Shown: piece after piece, positions 8,643 through 15,294 of the stretch
How positions within the stretch are numbered: position 1 is the first letter of the stretch
Layout: each line of letters begins with the position of its first letter
Source: Parablautia intestinalis
Lineage (GTDB): Bacteria > Bacillota > Clostridia > Lachnospirales > Lachnospiraceae
Direction: 5' to 3'
Length of the DNA: 39,963 nucleotides
Assembly: GCA_003612395.1 (NCBI GenBank)
Contig: RAYQ01000028.1
Span: 1 to 39,963 of the forward strand
Made by a program: the position numbers and the translations under genes
The notes under the pieces: model-generated
What the model was told of the DNA's origin: nothing
Database searches by the model: none
The model's input: the letters and a program-made list of their open reading frames with translations, nothing else

Positions 8643-9088
8643 CGATGGGTATGATGAAAGGAAATAAACGTACAATTAGTTTTAAGGACCAGGAGCATGA
8701 AATGTTTTATCGGAACTTCCTGCAGAACTGTAAGTCCGGGGATGCATACCATAAGGCGCTGGCTTACTGCATTGGGATTAACGGGGATACCAGACGGAAT
8801 GTGGAACGTATTTATGACTTTGAGGAAGATTTCATAAAGACAGAATGTCTTAGGGAAGACTGGATCACCAGCGGCAGCGCAAGGGTGGTACGCATGGCGT
8901 TCAATCTTTTCTGCAACGGTGCGCCCAGCGTGTATGCCCTTGAAGGGGAAGAAAAGGTAAAAGAGTGCCGGCGGTATACAGTGGAAGACCTGTTCTGCTG
9001 TGAATACGCAGTATATTTCTGGGAGGCGATTAAAGTACGCTATCCGGAATACTGTTTCCCGATAGATTTATCAGAGTTTGGGATTTAA
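8639..9088 (+). CDS. DUF6075-like protein
   Basis: The 149-residue protein starts at the ATGA overlap with the SymE-like gene. Recognisable pieces are FKDQEHEMFYRNFLQ near residues 15-29, HKALAYCIGINGDTRRN near 37-54 and ITSGSARVVRMAFNLF near 78-93. I associate this pattern with DUF6075, a family common in Lachnospiraceae accessory DNA with no known activity. No transmembrane segment or signal peptide is apparent. An alternative start is the internal ATG encoding MKGNKRT. Confidence 0.65.
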   Translation: MTMGMMKGNKRTISFKDQEHEMFYRNFLQNCKSGDAYHKALAYCIGINGDTRRNVERIYDFEEDFIKTECLREDWITSGSARVVRMAFNLFCNGAPSVYALEGEEKVKECRRYTVEDLFCCEYAVYFWEAIKVRYPEYCFPIDLSEFGI

Positions 9089-9115
9089 AACCGTAAAGTG
9101 CAGAAGGAGGGCAGT

Positions 9116-9553
9116 ATGGCAGAGTTAAGTATGGCGTTAGTGCAGATGAAAGGGCTGAAATGCCGGATTGATGATATTTTATATGTCACCACTTATGATG
9201 AACATGCAGACCTGAGGGGGCTGCATGCGGACCATAAGGACAGCAATCAGATGTTCCAGTTAAGGGAAATGAGGAGAATTATGGAAAAGCTGGCAGACGT
9301 AGGCGGCAGCATAGAATACCTGTTCCGCCCGGTTCAGGAGACCAGTACCCTGCACAGGGATGAAAACGGGGAATACAGGACGGAGAAAGGATACTGTTAC
9401 CGCAGCGGAAGCCTGATTGAAGCTTTATTGCAGGAAGATTCCCAAGAAGCGCCCTGCTGGGTGCAGACAAAAGTAGAGCATGACGGGGAGGATTATTATC
9501 TCATGGGATATGAAGATATCCCCATGGAAGGGCTGAACGTCCGTGTGAGATAG
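9116..9553 (+). CDS. DUF5348-like hypothetical protein
   Basis: The start at ATG 9116 is preferred over 9098 because AGGAGG at 9105-9110 sits just before it. The 145-residue product ends with WVQTKVEHDGEDYYLMGYED and PMEGLNVRVR, the pattern I associate with DUF5348, preceded by an SGSLIEAL stretch. The N-terminal half is helical. The gene lies 16 bases upstream of parA in the same orientation and probably shares its transcript. The function is unknown; the position suggests an element-maintenance or regulatory role. Confidence 0.6.
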   Translation: MAELSMALVQMKGLKCRIDDILYVTTYDEHADLRGLHADHKDSNQMFQLREMRRIMEKLADVGGSIEYLFRPVQETSTLHRDENGEYRTEKGYCYRSGSLIEALLQEDSQEAPCWVQTKVEHDGEDYYLMGYEDIPMEGLNVRVR

Positions 9554-9569
9554 GAAGGAGAGCGGATAT

Positions 9570-10373
9570 ATGGAAACAACAGGAAGAAGATGTAAGGTCA
9601 TTGCCCTCGCAAACCAAAAGGGCGGTGTGTCAAAGACAACCACTACGGTAAATTTGGGGATTGGTCTTGCAAGGGCGGGAAACAGGGTTTTGCTCATAGA
9701 TTCCGACCCACAGGCCAGCCTTACCGCAAGCATGGGGGAAAGGGAGCCGGACAGGCTGGACAAGACGCTTGCCACGGTGCTTACCTCCATCATGGAAGGG
9801 CAGGAAATAGAAGCGGAGGATGGAATCCTCACCCACGGGGAAGGGGTGCGGTTCCTTCCGGCAAACATTGACCTTGCAGCAGTGGAAGTGTCGCTGATCA
9901 GCGCCATGAGCAGGGAGTATATGCTGAAAGAGTACATAGAGGCGGTGGCACCATATTTTGATTACATTATCACAGACTGCATGCCATCCCTCGGGATGCT
10001 GACGATCAATGCGCTTGCGGCGGCGGATACGGTACTCATACCCCTGCAGGCACAATATCTGTCCTTAAAAGGGTTGGAACAGCTGACCGCAACGATCATG
10101 AGGATAAAGAAGCGCATTAACCCGGCGCTGGATTTTGAGGGAATCCTGCTGACCATGGTGGACGCCCGGACAAACTATGCAAGGGAGATCATGGAGATGG
10201 TGCGCGGAAACTACGGGCAGAGGATACCGGTATTTGAGAATTATATCCCTTTGTCGGTGCGTGTGGCGGAAGCAAGCGCAGAGGGGAAGAGCATATTTGC
10301 ACATGACCCGAAAGGCCGGGCCTCGGCAGCATATGAAATGCTGGCAAAGGAGGTGCTGGCGCATGGCAGGTAG
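9570..10373 (+). CDS. parA: ParA/Soj-type partition ATPase
   Basis: The 267-residue protein has the deviant Walker A KGGVSKTTT (residues 18-26; the family usually has GGxGKT-like spacing with a signature first Lys), the switch DSDPQASLT (44-52) and the Walker B-like YIITDCMPSLG near 131-141. ParA ATPases use nucleotide-dependent nucleoid binding to position plasmid or ICE copies with ParB. GGAAGGAGAG precedes the ATG. The 3' end overlaps parB by 11 bases, which indicates translational coupling. Its presence implies that the excised ICE replicates or at least is partitioned. Confidence 0.93.
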   Translation: METTGRRCKVIALANQKGGVSKTTTTVNLGIGLARAGNRVLLIDSDPQASLTASMGEREPDRLDKTLATVLTSIMEGQEIEAEDGILTHGEGVRFLPANIDLAAVEVSLISAMSREYMLKEYIEAVAPYFDYIITDCMPSLGMLTINALAAADTVLIPLQAQYLSLKGLEQLTATIMRIKKRINPALDFEGILLTMVDARTNYAREIMEMVRGNYGQRIPVFENYIPLSVRVAEASAEGKSIFAHDPKGRASAAYEMLAKEVLAHGR

Positions 10374-11286
10374 AAAAAGCAGCGCTTCCAATATCAAAAT
10401 GCCAGATGTGAACGCTTTGTTTGGGCTGGAAGAGGACACAGGCAGGTTATCGGAAAAGGTAGAGGATATAGCCATTGACCAGCTGCATTCCTTTGATTCC
10501 CACCCATTCCGGGTGCTGGATGATGAAAAAATGCAGGAGACCGTGGAGAGCGTCAGGGAGCATGGGATCATCAGCCCCCTGCTCGTCCGTCCGGGGAAGG
10601 AAAGCGGGTATGAGATCATATCGGGGCACAGGCGGAAAAGGGCCTGTGAACTGCTGGGACTTAAGGCGGTCCCATGCTTTGTCCGCAGCATGACAGATGA
10701 AGAAGCCACCGTGACGATGGTGGATTCCAACATCCAGAGGGAAGAGCTTTTGTACAGCGAAAAAGCTTACGCCTATAAAATGAAGCTGGATGCGATAGAC
10801 AGGGTAAAAGGCAGGCCTAAAAAAGAGGGACAGGTTGTCCCTGATTATCTGGGGAAGAAATCCACAGAGGTGGCAGCAGAAGGAAGCGGGGAGAGCTATA
10901 AACAGGTTGAGCGGTATATCCGCCTGACTTTCCTTATAAAGCCTATGCTCAATTATGTAGATGAAAAACGCATTGCATTTGGCGCCGGGGTGGAATTATC
11001 CTATCTGGAATCGGAAGTGCAGGAGCTTCTTTGCCAGACAATGCAGCGTTTATGCGTATTCCCTAATCTGGCACAGGCAAGGAAGCTTAAGGAGTCAGGC
11101 AGGGAAGGGAAACTGGACGAAAACGGAATGGAGATCATCCTTTCTGATGAAAAACCGGCAGCCCAGGCAGTCAGGCTGCAGAGAAAGAAGCTGAACGAAT
11201 ATTTTCCGGCTGGTTATTCGGCGGAGCAGATAGAGGAAGTGATCTATGGCCTCTTAAAGAGGTGGAGATTTGAGCAGGGGGAATAG
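10363..11286 (+). CDS. parB: ParB/Spo0J-type partition protein
   Basis: The ATG at 10363 (MAGRKSSAS) follows AGGAGG at 10349-10354; a longer upstream frame is a shadow of parA. The 307-residue product has the ParB N-terminal nuclease-like/CTPase domain: HPFRVLDDEKMQETVESVRE (residues about 47-66), ISPLLVRPG, then the box II motif SGHRRKRACELLG. NIQREELLYSEKAYAYK follows, with a central helix-turn-helix region. ParB binds parS-like sites and stimulates ParA. No obvious parS palindrome was found by eye in the surrounding sequence. Confidence 0.9.
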   Translation: MAGRKSSASNIKMPDVNALFGLEEDTGRLSEKVEDIAIDQLHSFDSHPFRVLDDEKMQETVESVREHGIISPLLVRPGKESGYEIISGHRRKRACELLGLKAVPCFVRSMTDEEATVTMVDSNIQREELLYSEKAYAYKMKLDAIDRVKGRPKKEGQVVPDYLGKKSTEVAAEGSGESYKQVERYIRLTFLIKPMLNYVDEKRIAFGAGVELSYLESEVQELLCQTMQRLCVFPNLAQARKLKESGREGKLDENGMEIILSDEKPAAQAVRLQRKKLNEYFPAGYSAEQIEEVIYGLLKRWRFEQGE

Positions 11287-11330
11287 CACTGGCAGAGCGG
11301 TATGCTCCGTCAGAAAAACAGAATATTGTT

Positions 11331-11375
11331 CCACATAAGAGCAGAGGGATGAATTTTGCCTCTGTTTTTATGTGG
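11331..11375. repeat. Two-tier inverted repeat between parB and repA
   Basis: CCACATAA (11331-11338) pairs with TTATGTGG (11368-11375). Inside it CAGAGG (11342-11347) pairs with CCTCTG (11359-11364), separated by a symmetric three-base internal loop. A T-run lies within the 3' arm. It may terminate the parAB transcript, or be a protein-binding or origin-associated site, since it sits directly before the replication initiator gene. Confidence 0.6.
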
Positions 11376-11416
11376 AGAAAACCATAAAAAGATTGTGTGG
11401 AATGGAGGCGTGGAAG

Positions 11417-12427
11417 ATGCAGAGGATCCAGTTTGATTATTTCCATGGGATGGAAGCGGGGCAGTACAGCTTTTACCGTATCCCGAAAATGCTGTTCACA
11501 GCGGAGTGCTTCAGGAGCCTTTCCTGTGAAGCGAAAGTCTTATACGGGCTGATGCTGGACCGCATGGGGCTCAGCATTAAAAACAGGTGGATCGATGAAG
11601 AGGACAGGGTTTACATTGTCTTTACGGTGGAGGAGACAGCGGACTTGATGAACTGCGGAATGCAGAAAGCGGTAAAGCTGATGAAGGAACTGGATTCTGA
11701 TAAGGGCATCGGGCTGATAGAGAAAAAGCGCCTGGGACTGGGCAGGCCTAACGTGATCTATGTAAAGAATTTCATGGTAAGGGAAGAGCCGCCATTGCCG
11801 GAGAAAGGGGGAGACCCTGACGAAAGGGAAACAACAGGAACGCCGGAAAGCAGGGCAGCCGGCAATTATGACAGGAGAACTGTGGAAACCACAAATCAGG
11901 AATTATTAAAATCACAATTCAAGAATGATGAAAATCACAATTCAGGAGTAGTGAAAGCCGTAATTCAAGAATTTCCAAAATCACAACCTAATAATACTGA
12001 ATTTAATAAAACTGATTTCAGTGAGACTGATCCTATCAATCTTTATCCATCTGATGTGACAGGACAGATGGAACGTTACCGTACCGCCATACGGAAAAAT
12101 ATCTCGTATGAGTGTTTTTTTGGTGCCAGGGGCTGCCAGAGGGAGGAACTGGACGAGCTGGTGGAGCTGATGGTGGATGTGATGATGATGCCTGACCATG
12201 CAATTTTGCGGATAGCGGGGGCGGAAAGGCCGGCGGCGGTTGTGAAGGAGCGGTTCCTGAAGCTGGACGATTCGCATATAGCCTATGTGCTTGCCTGCCT
12301 GCAGGGGAATACCGGCAAAGTGGGGAATATCAAAGCGTACCTGCTGGCATCGCTTTATAATTCAGCACTGACCATAGGCAATTATTACCGGGCGGAGGTG
12401 AACCACGACCTATATGGGAGCGGATAG
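11417..12427 (+). CDS. repA: RepA_N replication initiator
   Basis: The start ATG 11417 has GGAGG at 11404-11408. The 336-residue protein opens with the RepA_N domain: FYRIPKMLFT (about residues 18-27), LSCEAKVLYGLMLDRMGLS (35-53) and the winged-helix sequence near 66-110. A low-complexity Asn/Gln/Lys linker (about 150-195) leads to a C-terminal domain beginning YERYRT-like near 210. RepA_N proteins initiate theta replication of many Firmicute plasmids and occur in ICEs. They commonly carry the origin inside their own gene; the AT-rich linker (nt 11880-12050) is a candidate place. The middle linker is AT-richer than both ends of the gene. Confidence 0.85.
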   Translation: MQRIQFDYFHGMEAGQYSFYRIPKMLFTAECFRSLSCEAKVLYGLMLDRMGLSIKNRWIDEEDRVYIVFTVEETADLMNCGMQKAVKLMKELDSDKGIGLIEKKRLGLGRPNVIYVKNFMVREEPPLPEKGGDPDERETTGTPESRAAGNYDRRTVETTNQELLKSQFKNDENHNSGVVKAVIQEFPKSQPNNTEFNKTDFSETDPINLYPSDVTGQMERYRTAIRKNISYECFFGARGCQREELDELVELMVDVMMMPDHAILRIAGAERPAAVVKERFLKLDDSHIAYVLACLQGNTGKVGNIKAYLLASLYNSALTIGNYYRAEVNHDLYGSG

Positions 12428-12542
12428 CGGCCACAATGTCAATGCAAATACATAATCTCTGGAAAAAGACAGCCTGCGTATGGTCTGGCTGGCTTTGCTG
12501 CCGAGACCGGGGAATGGAAATCTGTAAGGAAAGGGGGAAACC

Positions 12543-12896
12543 GTGTTGGGCAGACGTGTAGAATCACAAGAACTGGCAGCCCTTGGGGAACGTATACGGG
12601 AACGGAGGATGGAACTGCGCCTGTCACAGGAAGCGCTTGCGGAGAAAGCAGGGATCAGCGCCAACACGGTAAGCCGGATTGAGGGAGGACAAATGGCCAT
12701 GGGCATAGGAACTTTCATAAATCTGGTACAGGCAATGGATGCAGACGCAGACAGCCTTCTGGGCGTTATTTCCGATTCGGGGAAAAAGCGGCATGGGGAT
12801 ATATTCCACCGCATCAGTCATTTAAGGGAACCGGAGCGGGAAATCGTGCTGCGGACGATAGAGGCGCTGGTGGAAAGCCTGCGGAGGGGCAGATGA
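12543..12896 (+). CDS. XRE-family transcriptional regulator
   Basis: The GTG at 12543 follows AAAGGGGG. Residues 14-70 form a classic XRE helix-turn-helix (LGERIRERRMELRLSQEALA, then ISANTVSRIEGGQ). A short C-terminal helix (EPEREIVLRTIEALVESLR) follows, as in many mobile-element repressors that dimerise through the tail. The 117-residue length is ordinary. It sits between repA and the sigma-like genes and may control either. No operator was identified with confidence. Confidence 0.88.
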   Translation: MLGRRVESQELAALGERIRERRMELRLSQEALAEKAGISANTVSRIEGGQMAMGIGTFINLVQAMDADADSLLGVISDSGKKRHGDIFHRISHLREPEREIVLRTIEALVESLRRGR

Positions 12897-12989
12897 AAGG
12901 ATTCTACGGATATGGTGGGAAAATAAGTGGATTTCTACCTGACCGGTGAGGAAAGCGGCCGCTGGTTCCGTTAAAATATACACAAGATA

Positions 12990-13062
12990 ACAGGCAGTAA
13001 GGAAAAGTTTCCAGCCCCGTTAAAAAAAACGGGTAAGCCGGAAGCTGTTTTTTACTGCCTGT
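12990..13062. ncRNA. Multi-hairpin structure, candidate structured RNA or terminator
   Basis: An 11-base perfect outer stem, ACAGGCAGTAA (12990-13000) with TTACTGCCTGT (13052-13062), encloses two internal hairpins. These are GGAAA/TTTCC (13001-13011) and CCCGTT/AACGGG with an A-rich loop (about 13016-13033). The 214-base gap between the XRE gene and the sigma-like gene has no convincing ORF. A bidirectional terminator is the simplest reading; a three-way-junction RNA is the more interesting one. Confidence 0.4.
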
Positions 13063-13182
13063 CCTGCGATGGTGCAGGCAATGCAGCCAGTATAATTCCG
13101 GCACGGCCCGTTGGAAAGGCGGCCAGAATTGACATTGCAGGAATTGAAGGAGATTACCGAAATACCGGAACATGGAAGAAAA

Positions 13183-13767
13183 ATGCCCACCGCAAGGAAT
13201 CTAAGGAATACAGGCAGGCTGGTGGCAGAAAAGGAGCTGAAAAATGACACATGGATTGCAGCCTATCAGAATGGCTATGCATTATACCATGCCGGCGGTC
13301 ATTCCACCGTATTCCCGGTTCATACATGCGGAGATTATCTGTATGCATCCAGCGGGATAAGCAGTTATTTACCGGAACATTTTTTTGCGAAGGAGCCATG
13401 GCATATCCGGCTTGTCCTTGAAGGGGAGGACAGGATGGAACGTAACCAGAGGGCAAAAGAGCAGGAAAGGACAGTTTCCTACAGCGCCATATCGGAAGAG
13501 TGGGAAGCGATGGAAGACGTATGTGCGAAAACAGTTGAAGATTTGCTGGAAAGGGAAAACATGGAAGAGCTGCTAAAATGCCTGACGGAGCGGCAGAGAA
13601 TGGCAGCCAGGCTTTGTTTTTTCCAGCAGAAGACCCGGAGAGAAGCGGCAAAAGAGCTTGGGATCACCAGCCCGGCAGTATCAGCCATACTTTCGCAGGC
13701 AGCCCGGAGACTGCGGAAGCAATACCCGGACAGGAAGCAGGCGGTAAAGGCGGTGGCGGCTGTATGA
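13183..13767 (+). CDS. Sigma-70 region 4-like regulator
   Basis: The N-terminal part (residues 20-85) is a small beta-rich domain (WIAAYQNGYALYHAGG, then PWHIRLVLEGEDRMERNQ). The C-terminal part contains a sigma region 4-type helix-turn-helix, LTERQRMAARLCFFQQKTRR then AAKELGITSPAVSAILSQA. This combination recurs in Lachnospiraceae ICEs; such proteins probably direct RNA polymerase to element promoters. The start is uncertain: ATG 13183 has only a weak GGAAG site, while the frame stays open back to a TTG at 13111. The stop overlaps the next gene's ATG (ATGA, 13764-13767). Confidence 0.7.
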   Translation: MPTARNLRNTGRLVAEKELKNDTWIAAYQNGYALYHAGGHSTVFPVHTCGDYLYASSGISSYLPEHFFAKEPWHIRLVLEGEDRMERNQRAKEQERTVSYSAISEEWEAMEDVCAKTVEDLLERENMEELLKCLTERQRMAARLCFFQQKTRREAAKELGITSPAVSAILSQAARRLRKQYPDRKQAVKAVAAV

Positions 13768-14204
13768 GGGGAAAGCAGCCAAGGGAACGGGAAAAATATT
13801 TTATCCGTCTGGGTGGCGGTACGCTGGTGGAAGTGGGCAGGGAGATTTATCTGGAATGGTACCGTTCAGAACGGAGGGAGCGGTACCAGAGGGAATGCGA
13901 CAGGAAGCATGGTGTGTGCAGTATCAATAAACTGCATGAAAAAGGATATTATCCTGAAAAATCAAATTACCTTAAGGATACGACACTGGAAACGGTTTTA
14001 AAGGACGAATGCCGGGACAGGCTGGAAAATGCCCTTAAAAAACTGCCTGAACAGGAGAAACGTCTGGTAAGGCTTTTGTATTTCGAGGATATGACAGTAA
14101 AGAAAACAGCGGAAATATTCGGGTGCAGCAGAAAAACAATCCAGAACAGGCGGGAAAAAGTATTGGAAAAAATAAGAAAGATGATGTCGGAAACGTCTCC
14201 ATGA
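13764..14204 (+). CDS. Sigma-70 family-like regulator
   Basis: The 146-residue product begins at the ATGA overlap with the previous gene. It has a basic N-terminus with YFIRLGGGTLVEVGREIYLEW (about 12-32, one beta hairpin then helix) and a region 4 helix-turn-helix at the end (LPEQEKRLVRLLYFEDMTVK, then TAEIFGCSRKTIQNRREKVL). It resembles the RNA polymerase sigma-like proteins of Tn916/Tn1549-type elements. Two consecutive, coupled sigma-like proteins suggest they act as a pair or as sequential switches. A long shadow frame begins earlier, at 13578, but only the part from 13764 looks like protein. Confidence 0.75.
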   Translation: MRGKQPREREKYFIRLGGGTLVEVGREIYLEWYRSERRERYQRECDRKHGVCSINKLHEKGYYPEKSNYLKDTTLETVLKDECRDRLENALKKLPEQEKRLVRLLYFEDMTVKKTAEIFGCSRKTIQNRREKVLEKIRKMMSETSP

Positions 14205-14553
14205 AAAGAGATAACGTCCATGCCGGCAACGGAGCGGAACCGTTGTCAGGAGGACCGTGGAATACCGGAACGCGAAGCGTGAGGATATGCCGCGAAAGCC
14301 TCTTGACATAAGGTTCACGGATTATCCTTATGCAGTAGAAAAGGGGCTGCTGCTCCTTTTCCTGCTTCCGGCGAGGACGGGTCCGGGCAGAGCCCGGTAA
14401 TGGGGATGGGAAAGGGTTTTTAAGGCAGAGCCTTAAGTGCTGGGGAGTTTTAGGATATTGCTATTTCTGTATAAATGTGTTACTGGCTGTAAAAAGCGTA
14501 TTGACATTTTTTTTCTTTTTGCAATTATATAGAAAAATTTTCCTGATTTTATG
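14205..14553. other. Hairpin-rich intergenic region and left edge of an AT-rich island
   Basis: No gene is seen. Five compact hairpins occur within 210 bases: CAACGG/CCGTTG (14227-14245), CATAAGG/CCTTATG (14307-14332), AAAAGG/CCTTTT (14339-14360), CCGGGC-aga-GCCCGG (14383-14397) and TAAGGC-aga-GCCTTA (14421-14435). The last two share the core GGCAGAGCC with compensating changes in the outer base pairs. Composition switches abruptly from GC-rich to AT-rich near 14455, marking the edge of the KAP/RES insert. Confidence 0.6.
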
Positions 14554-15294
14554 TTATTGTCCTTTTATTACCTTTCCATTGGTACACTTACTATTTTTGT
14601 TTTCATCCCACAAAGCAATATTGTAGTTGTCTGTGTAAAAAGAATTATATTTCACGCCAGAAATGTCATTTCTTTTTTTGGCAATATCTAAAAAATTTAA
14701 AGGTATAACATAGTTTTGATCTTTATAGCTTGGTGATGTTAAGTATTTTTTTATGCCAATATAAAATGCTCTGATATCGACTGAATAATTTTGCTTAAAA
14801 TATTGTAATGTTGCGTTGGAAAACTGATTAACAAGTCCATCTGAAACTGTAATGGTAAAATCCATCACTTTTATCTTATTGCCTAGAGTACATTCAGATA
14901 CTGAAATATAATCAGTTTTATCTGTTTTCAATTCTTTACATGAAGTTTCTATATTTTCTGCTAAATAGAGAACCTGTTCGCCAATCCGATTTACCCTTCC
15001 ATTTTCCCTTATCGCTTGTATAGGTGCTACACCAGAATATTTAGCATTATACCCGCTTATTGGCAGGCCATTTTTTCTAATGATTCCCGTATCTTCTCCG
15101 TCGTGTTCATTGATTTTCCTTGACCTAAAATAGGTTCCGCTTTTAATTTCTGTCAGAGGCATATAATTTACTATTTGTTGAAATAGTTCCTGATTTTTCT
15201 CTTTTGGATAACCATTTAAACTTTCAAAACTAAACTGTTCGATATTAAGTAAAGTGAAAAGGGCTTCCCCTGTATTAATTTTAAAATCTTGCAT
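14554..15294 (-). CDS. RES-domain protein, putative NAD+-degrading effector
   Basis: This 246-residue protein shows the RES-fold landmarks in order: Arg-rich start of the domain (TYFRSRKINEHDG, 54-66), GYNAKYSG and ENGRVNRIGEQVLYLAENIE (81-116), ETSCKEL with a candidate catalytic Glu (115-122), and the C-terminal GVKYNSFYTDNYNIALWD (213-230) with a candidate catalytic Ser218. RES proteins studied as toxins (for example MbcT) destroy NAD+. The usual RES partner is a small Xre-type antitoxin; none is present. Instead the gene follows, and overlaps by 14 bases, the KAP-NTPase gene (15281-17248), so the two are one operon. Role as a defence effector controlled by the NTPase is inference. Codon usage is AT-rich, unlike the ICE genes on either side. 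Confidence 0.8.
   Translation of the reverse strand: MQDFKINTGEALFTLLNIEQFSFESLNGYPKEKNQELFQQIVNYMPLTEIKSGTYFRSRKINEHDGEDTGIIRKNGLPISGYNAKYSGVAPIQAIRENGRVNRIGEQVLYLAENIETSCKELKTDKTDYISVSECTLGNKIKVMDFTITVSDGLVNQFSNATLQYFKQNYSVDIRAFYIGIKKYLTSPSYKDQNYVIPLNFLDIAKKRNDISGVKYNSFYTDNYNIALWDENKNSKCTNGKVIKGQ

Noticed and set aside
14554-15294. Ordinary Xre/RES toxin-antitoxin pair
   Set aside because: No Xre-type antitoxin gene is adjacent; the partner is a 655-residue NTPase.
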